Assembly (NCBI GenBank): GCA_947478845.1
Contig: CANJXC010000001.1
Location: forward strand, 1 to 64,000
Source of the DNA: Spirochaetales bacterium
Lineage (GTDB): Bacteria; Spirochaetota; Spirochaetia; JABEVK01
Length of the DNA stretch: 64,000 nt
Direction: 5' to 3'
Shown one piece after another: positions 8,334 through 17,295 of the stretch. The notes below the pieces were generated by a model, which was not told the DNA's origin, made no database searches, and saw only the letters and a program-made list of their open reading frames with translations. Position numbers and translations under genes: made by a program. Positions within the stretch are counted from its first letter, which is position 1; every line of letters begins with the position of its first letter.

Positions 8334-9710
8334 TCATTTCGGCCCCATAAGGAAGGTTGTGTCGTTATAAAGGGTGAACGCCACCAAACCTAGAATCAAT
8401 AAACCTCCCACCTGTTGATAGCGGAGAAGAAAGCTCACAGGAGTCGGCCTTCTTCTGACCCCCTCGACAAGGTGAAGGACAATGCTCCCGCCATCGAGAG
8501 CAGGTATAGGCAGAAGGTTCATAAAGAACAGAGCCAAACTAAGAAAGGCAAGGTCGCCAGCAAGAGCACTCCAGCCTTCGTTGAGACCAACGCCGAAACT
8601 ACGGGTGGTTTGTTCCCCGATGAGGTAAGAAATCCGCAATGGTCCGGAAAGGCTCTCTGCGGCAGAACTAGAACCGGTGACAAGGTGACCAAGTCCTGCA
8701 GCCATTTGAACAATCATTCCCCCCGTTTGCCTAAAGGAACTCTCAATCGCCCCTCCCAGAGACTTCCCACGCGGGGGGAAGGTTTGCAGATAAAAGGTAA
8801 CCCCTAGGTCGGGAAGGCCTTCGGGGAAATGGGTGATCAAATCGAGACTGACTGGCACAGAACCGCGAAGAATCTGAACTTGGACTGGGGTTTTGAGAGT
8901 TGGGAGGATGTTGGCCAAATCGCGGGTATTCCTTATCTCGCTGTCTCCCAGTCGTACGATGGTGTCTCCAGCCTTTAAACCTGCGATATCCGCAGCACTT
9001 CCGGGTGTGACCGTAGCAAGTACAGGATCGACCCAATCGGAGATTCCGATAAGGGTCCGGCTCTGGGTGGCAACCCACCTTGGTGTTACAGAAAACTCCA
9101 AACGTTCTCCCGCCCGCTGGACTTGCATTTTCATGGTGCCGGGGCCCTTAATTGCAATCGCCTCCTGGACATCCTGAAAACTGCGAACCTCGTTTCCATC
9201 GATCGAGAGTATCAAGTCTCCTGTGCGGAGACCGGCCGATTGAGCCGGGTATGGAACCTCGCCTTCAGCTGCTTCGAGCAGAGCAAGACGAGGGACCGTA
9301 GAATGTTGGGGTGAACCGGTCAATCCCAGAACGATAAAGATGAGAAAGGCAAGAAAAAGGTTAGCCAGTGGACCGAAAACCGAGATCACAATTCGCTTCC
9401 AAGGTGAAATGGAATGAAATGACCCTGGTTCAGGAATGGGTGCCTCCAAACTCTTGTCCTGAGACGCCTCGATCGCCTTGAGCAGATACTCATCACCCTT
9501 CATTTTGCAGTAACCACCCAACGGCAGTAGGCATATGCGATATTCCGTTTGGTTTGGTTTCCATCGCCATAGCACCTTTCCCCAGCCAACGGCGAAAGCC
9601 TCCACTTCCACCCCCATCCATCGAGCCGCTAGGAAATGGCCCCCTTCATGCACGAAGACAACGACTGTGAGACCAATCAGGCCTAGGGCCATGTAAGCAA
9701 GTAGTTCCAT
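8334..9710 (-). CDS. rseP: Site-2 intramembrane zinc protease RseP
   Basis: A 458-residue M50 family protease of the inner membrane. The catalytic HEGGH motif lies near residue 22 in the first membrane helix, and the third zinc ligand region is NLLPIPALDGGS near the C-terminus. Two PDZ-like domains (about residues 130-290) contain SAGLRTGDLILSIDG and IAGLKAGDTIVRLGD. RseP cuts membrane-anchored regulators such as anti-sigma factors and leftover signal peptides. Its ATG overlaps the cdsA stop by one base; it ends the rpsB-tsf-frr-cdsA operon. The isoprenoid gene dxr, often placed between cdsA and rseP, is absent. Confidence 0.9.
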   Translation of the reverse strand: MELLAYMALGLIGLTVVVFVHEGGHFLAARWMGVEVEAFAVGWGKVLWRWKPNQTEYRICLLPLGGYCKMKGDEYLLKAIEASQDKSLEAPIPEPGSFHSISPWKRIVISVFGPLANLFLAFLIFIVLGLTGSPQHSTVPRLALLEAAEGEVPYPAQSAGLRTGDLILSIDGNEVRSFQDVQEAIAIKGPGTMKMQVQRAGERLEFSVTPRWVATQSRTLIGISDWVDPVLATVTPGSAADIAGLKAGDTIVRLGDSEIRNTRDLANILPTLKTPVQVQILRGSVPVSLDLITHFPEGLPDLGVTFYLQTFPPRGKSLGGAIESSFRQTGGMIVQMAAGLGHLVTGSSSAAESLSGPLRISYLIGEQTTRSFGVGLNEGWSALAGDLAFLSLALFFMNLLPIPALDGGSIVLHLVEGVRRRPTPVSFLLRYQQVGGLLILGLVAFTLYNDTTFLMGPK

Positions 9711-10555
9711 CAGAGGCGTCCAAAAAGGAGGAAGACATAGTAGACGGGGGCGGAAAAGAGAAGAGAATCAACCGAATCAAGGACGCCACCCCGTCCAGGT
9801 ACCAAAGTACCCGAATCCTTGACTCCTGCACTGCGTTTCAAACTTGACTCGAAGAGATCGCCAATTATTGTGGTGGCGGCAAGAACAAGAGCCACAGCAA
9901 CGATTAAGTACCAGTTATGCCCCAATATACCCGGAAAAAGTAATGTGGCGACCACAAATACCAACACAGTTCCTACTACTCCGCCTAAAAATCCTACCAC
10001 ACTCTTTGTGGGACTCACATGAAAAGGCTTCGGGCTGTTGCGACCCCATAAAGTACCGAACACCCAGGCGAGGGCATCATTGCCAAAGGTAGCCAGACAA
10101 AAAACGGCCATCAGCGGGAAAGTATCAGATACTGCCAAGATTTTGACCAAGAAATACATGAAAAACCCTGGATAGAACAGAACAAAAAGAATACCTGTAA
10201 TTTTACCGAGTACAGGTTCGAGATTCTGTTCTGTGTTAGCAAAAATCTGCCGAACAAAGATGACCACTATCAGGAGGGCAAGAATCATCAGCGACAGGTC
10301 AGGCCTAATCCAACCCAGATTCTCACCGTAGGCCAATAAGGGAAACGCTAAACCTAAAATCGTCGGAAGGTAGGGATTGACGACAAAACCTTTGGACTTC
10401 AACAGACCGGCAGATTCCCGAGCACCAAGAGCCGAAAATGCTAGGACAAGCAAAACCATAGGTAAAAAATGGAGAAAATTGAAAAAAGAGATAACCAAAA
10501 TAGCCGGTAGCCCGAGAAGGGTCAGCATGATCCTTATCACTGCATTCCGATTCAT
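9710..10555 (-). CDS. cdsA: Phosphatidate cytidylyltransferase
   Basis: A multi-pass membrane enzyme of about 281 residues making CDP-diacylglycerol from phosphatidate and CTP. The CdsA signature is present near the end: GDLFESSLKRSAGVKDSG followed by LVPGRGGVLDSVDSL. In most CdsA this reads PGHGG-LDR-DS; here His is Arg and Arg is Ser, while the two aspartates remain. I chose ATG 10555 (MNRNAVIRI) over an upstream in-frame TTG at 10621, because the first membrane helix follows directly. It sits between frr and rseP; the common uppS gene is missing here. Confidence 0.85.
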   Translation of the reverse strand: MNRNAVIRIMLTLLGLPAILVISFFNFLHFLPMVLLVLAFSALGARESAGLLKSKGFVVNPYLPTILGLAFPLLAYGENLGWIRPDLSLMILALLIVVIFVRQIFANTEQNLEPVLGKITGILFVLFYPGFFMYFLVKILAVSDTFPLMAVFCLATFGNDALAWVFGTLWGRNSPKPFHVSPTKSVVGFLGGVVGTVLVFVVATLLFPGILGHNWYLIVAVALVLAATTIIGDLFESSLKRSAGVKDSGTLVPGRGGVLDSVDSLLFSAPVYYVFLLFGRL

Positions 10556-10687
10556 CCGGAAACCCGACAAGAGTGGAGTTTTTCCCAAGAAACCGGCACC
10601 AGACCGCAAATGACTGCACAATGCCCATTTCCCTGTAGGTTGTTACCGTTAGCGTGCGGAAAGCCGAAGAACCCTTGGATTTGCATG

Positions 10688-11236
10688 TCAGATTTCCAGG
10701 ATTTCCTTTTCCTTTTCGATGCAAAGTTTGTCGGTATCCTTGATTGCCACATCGGTGATCTTTTGGACTTCATCGAGAATTTTCTTGACCTCATCCTCAG
10801 TCAATTCATTTTCTTTCTGAAGCTTTTTATAAGCATCATTCACTTCTCTGCGGATATTACGGATGCCAACACGATAGGTCTCAGCTATGGTCTTGGCTTG
10901 TTTGACCAGTTCTTTGCGCCGGGACTCATTGAGAGGAGGGATATTAATTCGAATGACTTTTCCGTCATTCGATGGGGTCAGTGACAGATCACTGGCAAGG
11001 ATGGCTTTTTCGATGTCACCGATGACCCCTTTGTCCCAAGGCTGAATCACTACAAGACGAGCCTCAGGAACGGAAATGTTGGCCACCTGGCTCATGGGAG
11101 TCTTTGAACCGTAATATTCGACTTGAATGCGTTCAAAGAGGGCAGGAGTTGCCCTTCCTGTACGGAGAAGTGAGTATTCATCCTGAAGACTCTTCAGGCT
11201 CTTCTTCATTTTCGCTTCAGCTTCGGCTTTCTGCAT
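10688..11236 (-). CDS. frr: Ribosome recycling factor
   Basis: A 182-residue RRF, standard length. Conserved features are MKKSLKSLQDEYSLLRTGRATP, VEYYGSKTPMSQVANISVP, and RINIPPLNESRRKELVKQA. With EF-G it splits the post-termination ribosome. It lies 17 bases after tsf in the minus-strand translation operon; pyrH, which usually separates tsf and frr, is not here. About 130 bases separate it from the chosen cdsA start; I see no gene in that gap. Confidence 0.95.
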   Translation of the reverse strand: MQKAEAEAKMKKSLKSLQDEYSLLRTGRATPALFERIQVEYYGSKTPMSQVANISVPEARLVVIQPWDKGVIGDIEKAILASDLSLTPSNDGKVIRINIPPLNESRRKELVKQAKTIAETYRVGIRNIRREVNDAYKKLQKENELTEDEVKKILDEVQKITDVAIKDTDKLCIEKEKEILEI

Positions 11237-11253
11237 CCTTGCCCCCTAGAGCC

Positions 11254-12102
11254 TTAGGCCTCGAGACCAATCTGAACGTACGCGTAGGAGGCGATTTCCA
11301 CCTTACTTCCCAATTCCTTACTGACTTTTTCGGCAGCAGCGGAAACGGTAATCTTGTCGTCCTTGACGAAAGGTTGGTCGACGAAGCAAATCTGCTTGAG
11401 AAGTTTCTCGACCTTTCCCTTCATGATGCCCACGACAATGTTGTCAGGTTTACCTTTCATTTGCTCAGCATCCCGAACTCTCATGATTTCTTCCTGCTCC
11501 TTGATCCAGTTGGGATCAACCTTGGTGCGGTCTAGGAAAGCAGGATTAAAAGCCGCCGCGTGAAGTGCAAGATCAAACCCGAACTGCTTCAATCTGGCGT
11601 CGCCAGCTTTCGACGCATCTGCCACTTTCAACTGAACCAGCACCCCAATTCGCCCTTCGCCATGGACGTATGGTACCACCACCATTCCCGTGGCGACACC
11701 CAAGGTCTTGTAGGTCTTGATGGACAAGTTTTCCTTGGTCTTGGCGGCGAGCTCCGACAAGGTTGACTGGGCTTTAGCATTCGGTGTTGTTGCACCATCT
11801 TTCACTAAGGAGTCCAGAATGACTTGACCAGTGGTCACAAAGTCGCTGTTGCGCGCCACGAAGTCCGTTTCGCACGAGATTTCCATCACCGAAGCAAGGG
11901 TGCCACTGACCGAAGTAAAAACTCGCCCTTCGGTAGCCGACCGCCCCGATCGCTTGGCGACGGCAGCCAAGCCTTTTTCCTTGAGAATTTTTTCAGCTCC
12001 GGCAAAGTCACCACCGGATTTTTCAAGGGCGTCTTTGCAGTCCCCAAAACCTGCACCCGTCTTATCTCTGAGCTTCTTCACATCGAGAGGATTCAAGGCC
12101 AT
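11254..12102 (-). CDS. tsf: Translation elongation factor Ts
   Basis: A 282-residue EF-Ts, the nucleotide-exchange factor for EF-Tu. The N-terminal UBA-like module shows VKKLRDKTGAGFGDCKDAL and EKILKEKGLAA. The core has SCETDFVARN and a C-terminal segment CFVDQPFVKDDKITV. Two core subdomains are present, as in E. coli. It starts 15 bases after rpsB on the same strand, the conserved rpsB-tsf pairing. No anomalies seen. Confidence 0.95.
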   Translation of the reverse strand: MALNPLDVKKLRDKTGAGFGDCKDALEKSGGDFAGAEKILKEKGLAAVAKRSGRSATEGRVFTSVSGTLASVMEISCETDFVARNSDFVTTGQVILDSLVKDGATTPNAKAQSTLSELAAKTKENLSIKTYKTLGVATGMVVVPYVHGEGRIGVLVQLKVADASKAGDARLKQFGFDLALHAAAFNPAFLDRTKVDPNWIKEQEEIMRVRDAEQMKGKPDNIVVGIMKGKVEKLLKQICFVDQPFVKDDKITVSAAAEKVSKELGSKVEIASYAYVQIGLEA

Positions 12103-12117
12103 TACAGTTCTCCTGGA

Positions 12118-12912
12118 TTATTCGTCTTCTTCGAGTTCGGCAGCGATGCTAGAACCAGACTTCGCAAAGCCTTGGTCGTCCATGCCTGGAGTTTCATCTT
12201 CTTGCAGGCTATCGATGACAGTAAGACCAATTTCGTTGTCGGCTTCGATGACGGCATTAGCGATGATCTGCGTAAAAAGCGTGATCGCTCGGATGGCGTC
12301 GTCGTTTCCTGGAATCGGAAAATCAATGCCTTCGGGATTACAGTTTGTGTCAACAACGGCAATGATCGGAATTCCTTGGCGTCGGGCTTCGGCAATGGCT
12401 ATGGCCTCTTTTCGGGGGTCAATAACAAAGAGAATGCCAGGAAGTTCCTTCATCTCCTTGATACCTCCGAGGTTCTTCTCCAGCTTGGCTTTCTCTTTAC
12501 CAAGCATAGCTATTTCTTTCTTGGTGAGGTGACCGTAAGTTCCGTCTACCTCCATCTTTTCAATTTTCTTGAGACGCATGAGCGATTTCTTGATGGTGGA
12601 GAAGTTGGTGAGCATTCCTCCGAGCCAGCGGTTGTTCACGAAGAACATATTGCAACGCTCAGCCTCGGTTTGGATCGATTGTTGGGCCTGTTTTTTGGTG
12701 CCAACAAAGAGAACGGTTTTGCCCTCCAAAACAGTCTTGCGAACTGCGTTGTACGCTTCTTTGATGGCCTGAATTGTCTTTTGCAGGTCAATGATATGAA
12801 TGCCGTTGCGCTCCGCAAAGATAAACTTCTTCATGCGGGGGTCCCAACGTTTGGTCTGATGACCGAAATGTACGCCTGACTCGAGCAGGTTCTTCATGGT
12901 AACTACTGCCAA
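12118..12912 (-). CDS. rpsB: 30S ribosomal protein S2
   Basis: A 264-residue S2. Family markers are [42 protein letters not shown], and [16 protein letters not shown]. An acidic tail rich in Glu and Asp ends the protein. The start is TTG at 12912: AAGGAGGA lies five bases upstream and gives [10 protein letters not shown], matching the usual MAVVTMKQLL opening, whereas the ATG 15 bases later has no such site. First gene of the operon rpsB-tsf-frr-cdsA-rseP, with a hairpin in its leader. Confidence 0.95.
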   Translation of the reverse strand: MAVVTMKNLLESGVHFGHQTKRWDPRMKKFIFAERNGIHIIDLQKTIQAIKEAYNAVRKTVLEGKTVLFVGTKKQAQQSIQTEAERCNMFFVNNRWLGGMLTNFSTIKKSLMRLKKIEKMEVDGTYGHLTKKEIAMLGKEKAKLEKNLGGIKEMKELPGILFVIDPRKEAIAIAEARRQGIPIIAVVDTNCNPEGIDFPIPGNDDAIRAITLFTQIIANAVIEADNEIGLTVIDSLQEDETPGMDDQGFAKSGSSIAAELEEDE

Positions 12913-13028
12913 GGTAGTCCTCCTTAGTGTTCACCTCATAACGAGTTGTTATGGAGTGATCCGTCTCATATTTCACGACATCCGAAAACAGCTCTGAGGC
13001 TATCGTCGGAGCGGAGATTTCCCGCGAC
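12913..13028 (-). promoter_or_regulatory. rpsB upstream region with leader hairpin
   Basis: A 116-base gap between maf and rpsB. A perfect six-base inverted repeat CATAAC / GTTATG (12937-12953, five-base loop) lies just upstream of the AAGGAGGA site (12919-12926 region). S2 is known to control its own operon in several bacteria through the leader, so this could be an autoregulatory structure; that is inference. I could not place a confident -35/-10 pair here. Confidence 0.4.
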
Positions 13029-13637
13029 CTACGACTGCGGGCCCGGGATTGTTAGATGACTACAAATTATTCCATAAACCTCGGCCAAAGGCAACCCCAC
13101 AACATTGCTCCAAGACCCGTTGATCCGGTCTACTAGCCTTGAGCCCGTTTCTTGGATCCGATAGCCTCCAGCTGCTCCCTGCCACTCTCCTGTTTTCAGG
13201 TAGTCGAGGTAGAGCTTCTCGTTCCAAGGCAGGAACTTGACTACTGTGGTCACCGTTCTGCGGACCACCCGACCCGAGGACAGACCAAGGCAAACCGCGG
13301 TGACAACCAGATGTTTCCGGCCCGCCAGTTGTCGGTGCCAACGTTCGGCCTCGGAAACATTTGCTGGCTTGTTGAGCACTTTGCCATCCAAAGCAACCAG
13401 TGTGTCCGCCGTGAGGACAGGAAGTTGGTTTTCCGGGTGTGTGGAACGATACTGTGCCAGCTTTTCTTGGCTCAGTCGTTGGGCCTGTCTTCTAGGCCGT
13501 TCGCCCTCATGCGGCTCTTCGGTCCATGGGTTGTCTGCAACTTCGTAGGCGAGTCCCAGCGTGTCGAGTAACTCCCGACGGCGGGGTGATGTAGAGGCGA
13601 GTACGAACAGAGGTTGATGCAAAGGAATGGGGAGCAC
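13029..13637 (-). CDS. maf: Maf-family nucleotide pyrophosphatase
   Basis: About 202 residues, the normal Maf size. The signature FVLASTSPRRRELLDTLGL is near the N-terminus, followed by the catalytic region VLTADTLVALDGKVLNKP and GAAGGYRIQETGSRLVDRI near the C-terminus. Maf proteins hydrolyse non-canonical or modified nucleoside triphosphates, mainly dTTP/UTP or m7GTP. The reading frame stays open upstream to a GTG at 13700; I prefer GTG 13637, which has GAGG about nine bases upstream and gives a normal-length protein. The tRNA-Arg gene lies upstream on the same strand. Confidence 0.85.
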   Translation of the reverse strand: MLPIPLHQPLFVLASTSPRRRELLDTLGLAYEVADNPWTEEPHEGERPRRQAQRLSQEKLAQYRSTHPENQLPVLTADTLVALDGKVLNKPANVSEAERWHRQLAGRKHLVVTAVCLGLSSGRVVRRTVTTVVKFLPWNEKLYLDYLKTGEWQGAAGGYRIQETGSRLVDRINGSWSNVVGLPLAEVYGIICSHLTIPGPQS

Positions 13638-13745
13638 AGTTGCAGACCTCGTATGGAAATTTCGTCGATGGAAACAACCGCCAGTTAGGAAGGGTTCCAC
13701 ACTTGCAGGTCCGCAGGGTGCCCTCGATCGGTTGCAAACAGTGAT

Positions 13746-13819
13746 TGAACACGGCGGGGCTCGAACCCACCACCTTCGGCTCCGGAGGCCGACGCTCTAT
13801 CCAAATGAGCTACGTGTCC
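13746..13819 (-). tRNA. tRNA-Arg, anticodon CCG
   Basis: A 74-base cloverleaf on the minus strand. The acceptor stem GGACACG pairs with CGTGTTC (one G-U), with discriminator A. The D arm is GCTC...GAGC, the anticodon stem TCGGC/GCCGA holds the loop CTCCGGA, so the anticodon is CCG (codon CGG, arginine). The T arm is GTGGG TTCGAGC CCCGC. CCA is not encoded. Confidence 0.95.
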
Positions 13820-13828
13820 GACCTGACT

Positions 13829-13857
13829 AGAGTAGCCGAGAAGAGGCTATTTGTACA
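13829..13857 (-). promoter_or_regulatory. Promoter of the tRNA-Arg gene
   Basis: On the minus strand TGTACA (13857-13852), a 17-base spacer, then TACTCT (13834-13829), ending nine bases before the tRNA 5' end. Spacing is ideal and the -35 keeps the ACA half of the consensus. Confidence 0.6.
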
Positions 13858-13905
13858 GGGGCAGGGTGGTGTTGCCGGGGCTTCCTAAATCGGTCACCAT
13901 GCGGT

Positions 13906-15048
13906 ATGCATCTTGAACGTGTGCTCGAATCACTTTTGCTCGAGAGGGAACTTCCTCGTCTAGATCGCTGGTATGCAGCTCTGGCAAAAAAGGAAAACTG
14001 GTCCTATGAAACCCAGCGAAAACTTTGGGATAATCTTCGCCGAGCCATGGCCTGCGCCACAGCAATGGACGAAACCCAGTCTGTCGACGGTGAGCGAGGA
14101 TGGGAAGACTATCGTAAGGCCCTGGCTGGGCACCACCGCGTGTGGGCACAGGCCTCCCTCCTGCCGGCCTTGACCGCTCAAAGCGCACGTCTTGGAGTTC
14201 CAAGCTGGTTGGTTCCCGCGTTGGCGGCTCGCCGCCGACTCTCGGGCTGGTCTGATACCCACACCAGCAAGTTCTTGGCCTCCCAGACTCGGGGCTTGCC
14301 AGTCCATGTCCGTTTTTTGACCAGCCGAGAAGGCCTTGATTTACGGCAGAAATTGGCGGGCAAGGGCCACCTCTCCACTTACGAGGCTATCGCCCAGTAC
14401 CTTGGTCCGAGAAAAGAGTTGTCGGGCTTGCTTTCCAGTGGGCTGATGGACATTCAGGATGCCTCGAGTCAACTCAGTTTGTCAGAATTGGATCTACGGC
14501 AGGGACAACGAGTGTGGGACATTTGCGCTGGTAACGGCGGTAAGACCACTTTGGTGGCCGACACCTTGGGCAATCACGGTGTAGTGGTGGCCACCGACAC
14601 TTCGCCTCGTAAATTGACAGTTTTGAAGAAAAGGGTTTCAAGGCAAAAGTGGCAGACCGTGAGGACTCAGTTGTGGGATGGAGAGAAATTGCCATTATTC
14701 GGTCTCGAGATCACCAAGAATGGAGGTTTCGACCGTGTGATTTTGGATGCACCCTGCAGTGCCTCGGGGACCTGGCGACGCGATCCTGAGGCCCGCTTTC
14801 GTCTCACAAAGGAGGGACTTAACGAACTGATGGCAATTCAGTTGAAGTTGCTCAGGCTGGGCTGGAGCGCTCTGAAGTTCGGAGGAAGGCTTGCTTATAT
14901 CACCTGCTCTTGGATTCCGTCAGAAAATGAAGGGGTGATGGAAGCTTTTTTGAGTGGAGTTCCCGCTAAGCTTTTGTCACAACAAATCCTTGGTACACCC
15001 CACCAAGAAGCAAACACCATGATGTCCTTTGTGTTGGAAAAGTCGTGA
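13906..15048 (+). CDS. RsmB/NOL1/NOP2-type rRNA (cytosine-C5) methyltransferase
   Basis: A 380-residue SAM-dependent methyltransferase. The SAM site reads VWDICAGNGGKTTLVADTL, followed by ATDTSPRKLTVLKKRV. The two catalytic cysteines are in DAPCSASGTWRRDPEARF (motif IV) and AYITCSWIPSENEG (motif VI). The N-terminal 150 residues are helical and divergent, without a clear NusB domain, so the exact target (RsmB-like m5C967 or another site) is uncertain. The start ATG lacks a strong ribosome-binding site. The following SDR gene overlaps its stop codon by four bases. Confidence 0.82.
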   Translation: MHLERVLESLLLERELPRLDRWYAALAKKENWSYETQRKLWDNLRRAMACATAMDETQSVDGERGWEDYRKALAGHHRVWAQASLLPALTAQSARLGVPSWLVPALAARRRLSGWSDTHTSKFLASQTRGLPVHVRFLTSREGLDLRQKLAGKGHLSTYEAIAQYLGPRKELSGLLSSGLMDIQDASSQLSLSELDLRQGQRVWDICAGNGGKTTLVADTLGNHGVVVATDTSPRKLTVLKKRVSRQKWQTVRTQLWDGEKLPLFGLEITKNGGFDRVILDAPCSASGTWRRDPEARFRLTKEGLNELMAIQLKLLRLGWSALKFGGRLAYITCSWIPSENEGVMEAFLSGVPAKLLSQQILGTPHQEANTMMSFVLEKS

Positions 15049-15836
15049 GGCTTGTTCTTCCTGAGGGGACATCGATACTGATCACCGGAGCTAGTTCGGG
15101 CATAGGCAGGGCACTGGCCTTAGGACTGGCGGCCAAGCGGTTGCGATTGTACCTAACCGGACGAAACGCAACCTCCTTGATGGAAGTTGTGCTCAGGTGT
15201 CGGGAAGCCGGCGCCTCCGGAGTTAGCTGGGGTGTTGCGGATCTGGCAACACCAAAAGGTGTAGCCCAACTGTTTGAAGACATTCAAAGTTCGGGCACGG
15301 TAATAAGCGCCCTAGTCAACAACGCCGGTTCGGGCCGTTTTGGTAACTTTGCGAGCTTAGAACACGAAGAAATAGCCCGAATGGTCCATTTACTGGTAGT
15401 GGCCCCGCTCCTTTTGGCAAAAAAGTGGTTGCCAGACTGGCAGGCCTCGAGAGCAGGTGGTGTTCTGCAGGTAGCTTCAACAGGTTCTTTCCAGCCCGGT
15501 CCATTAACGGCTGTCTATTACGCATCCAAGGCCTTTGGCCTGTCTTGGGCGTTAGCGCTCCGCCATGAATTGCGCGGTTCGGGAGTCTGCGTCACCGTCC
15601 TTTGCCCCGGTGCTACCCTCTCACAGTTCTCCTCGAGAGCCGGTAAGTCAGAACTCCCTTGGGCACGCCTCCCGGAGTTTGTCGCCCGCAAAGCGCTCAA
15701 AGCATGGTTCCGTGGAGATCACTTGGTGGTCCCTGGTTGGGAGAATCGCCTCCTAGTGACCCTGAGCCGACTACTTCCGCTCTCTTGGGTAGCTTTCCTT
15801 GCCTCAGCAGGTCAAAAGCCAGCCAAAAAAGGTTGA
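15045..15836 (+). CDS. Short-chain dehydrogenase/reductase
   Basis: A 263-residue classical SDR. The cofactor motif TGASSGIGRALALG follows a short first strand, NNAGSG is the structural motif, and the catalytic Ser and YxxxK are in VASTGSFQPG and YYASK. The residues after the second strand (TGRNA) suggest NADP(H) preference. The substrate is not predictable; the group includes DltE-like and fatty-acyl reductases. Start is GTG 15045, overlapping the methyltransferase stop in GTGA, so the two are translationally coupled. Confidence 0.85.
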   Translation: MRLVLPEGTSILITGASSGIGRALALGLAAKRLRLYLTGRNATSLMEVVLRCREAGASGVSWGVADLATPKGVAQLFEDIQSSGTVISALVNNAGSGRFGNFASLEHEEIARMVHLLVVAPLLLAKKWLPDWQASRAGGVLQVASTGSFQPGPLTAVYYASKAFGLSWALALRHELRGSGVCVTVLCPGATLSQFSSRAGKSELPWARLPEFVARKALKAWFRGDHLVVPGWENRLLVTLSRLLPLSWVAFLASAGQKPAKKG

Positions 15837-15966
15837 GTTTTGACTTTGCAGGAGTGCCTCGGCCCATGGTGGGGAAAAAAGTGCCGCTTCTGTTGAGCGC
15901 ACTCCCGAGAAGCAACCTTTGTCAAAAGATCCTGGACGTGGTAAAACCTCATCGGGAGCGAATCCG

Positions 15967-17247
15967 ATGACAGTTCCGACCCTTCTCCACGAAGTTCTGG
16001 AAGCTTTTCAAAGCCGCGAAGAAGTAGAGGCCATACTGCTCGCTGGGTCTAGAGGAAGGTCCCGACGGCCTGATGCCTTTTCTGACTTTGACTTGTATGT
16101 CTATACCAGTAGGGAACTTGATAGTACCTTTAGAAAAAAAACCTTGGAATCGCGAACTTCAGTTCTCGAGTTGGGTAATCAATTTTGGGAACTCGAAGAC
16201 GATGGGGTATTGAACGACGGGACTGCGTTTGAGCTGATCTACCGGGACCTCTCTGACTTTGTTGACAGGATAGAAGCAATTGTTTTTTCTGCTCACGCTA
16301 GCGTGGGGTTATCAACCTGTTTCTGGGACAGTCTCATCGATTCCCACGTCTTGTTTGATCGCTCCGGCCGTTTGGAATTGCTCAGAGTCCAATACGATGT
16401 ACCGTTTCCTCATGAGTTGCAGAAGCGCATCTTTCAAAAGAACTGGCCCCTGCTGATGAAGTCAACCTGTTCCTTCTACAACCAGACAAAGCTCGCCTTG
16501 ACACGACAAGACTGGGTCAGCCTACAGCACCGGACCGCCGCTTTTCTTGCCTCGGTATTCGATCTGGTGTTTGCCGCCAATGGCGTCAGACATCCGGGAG
16601 AAAAACGTCAGCTTCAGGCGGCTCTCCAGCTGGCCAGCCTCCCTCGAGACTTCGCAAAGCGAATCGGCGCCCTTGCTGGCCCCGAAGCCCGAGTTGAGTT
16701 TGCACTGGCCGCCATGGAAGCCCTGACCCTCGACTTGGGAATCTGGCTCACCACGAAAGGCTACCCGACAGGAACTACAGCTTCAATTCCCGTGGATCTG
16801 GCAACAGAGGCGCTCGTCTATACTGATGGTGGTTGCATTGGAAATCCCGGCAAGGGCGCTTGGGCGTACTTGATTGACGATGGTGTTGCAGTTATCGAGG
16901 GAACTGGGGGTGAAGGTTTTACCACCAACAACAAAATGGAGCTTAAGGCGGTTATCGAGGCGCTGAAGTCCCTGTCTTCGCGTGCCAAAATACCAAGTGT
17001 TGTCATCCATACGGACAGCCAGTATGTGAGAAATGGAATTACATCCTGGATCAAAAGCTGGGAGTCCAACGGCTGGAAGACCGCTTCTAAGGAACCGGTC
17101 AAAAACAAGGAATTATGGGTAGAACTTCAGCATTGGAACCAGGTGCTCGCACCTCAATGGAAATGGATCAAGGGACACGCGGGAAATCTTCGAAATGAAC
17201 GTTGTGACGCCCTGGTCCGGCAAACTATGCAGAATCTTCCAGACTAG
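15967..17247 (+). CDS. Nucleotidyltransferase domain fused to RNase HI
   Basis: One open frame of 426 residues with two parts. The N-terminal half carries a pol-beta-like nucleotidyltransferase signature GSRGRSRRPDAFSDFDLYVY (GS then D-x-D) and a helical region like DUF4037-type proteins. The C-terminal 145 residues are a complete ribonuclease HI with YTDGGCIGNPG (D287), KMELKAVIEAL (E325), HTDSQYVRNG (D350), KGHAGN (H404) and ERCDALVR (D414), so all catalytic residues are kept. RNase HI removes RNA in RNA:DNA hybrids. I chose ATG 15967 with GGGAG eight bases upstream; TTG 15919 is less likely. I know no standard protein with this pairing. Confidence 0.82.
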   Translation: MTVPTLLHEVLEAFQSREEVEAILLAGSRGRSRRPDAFSDFDLYVYTSRELDSTFRKKTLESRTSVLELGNQFWELEDDGVLNDGTAFELIYRDLSDFVDRIEAIVFSAHASVGLSTCFWDSLIDSHVLFDRSGRLELLRVQYDVPFPHELQKRIFQKNWPLLMKSTCSFYNQTKLALTRQDWVSLQHRTAAFLASVFDLVFAANGVRHPGEKRQLQAALQLASLPRDFAKRIGALAGPEARVEFALAAMEALTLDLGIWLTTKGYPTGTTASIPVDLATEALVYTDGGCIGNPGKGAWAYLIDDGVAVIEGTGGEGFTTNNKMELKAVIEALKSLSSRAKIPSVVIHTDSQYVRNGITSWIKSWESNGWKTASKEPVKNKELWVELQHWNQVLAPQWKWIKGHAGNLRNERCDALVRQTMQNLPD

Positions 17248-17295
17248 TTTGAAGCAGTAGCCCGCCGCCCCCTGTTAGGGGATTTGGAGGTCTGC

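Noticed and set aside
11824-12879. A 351-residue open frame on the plus strand opposite tsf and rpsB
   Set aside because: It is the mirror of two well-supported ribosomal genes, has no family pattern and no ribosome-binding site.
17269-17281. CCCC-TGTTA-GGGG hairpin as a terminator
   Set aside because: Only four pairs and no T-tract; too weak to call, and yifB may be co-transcribed.
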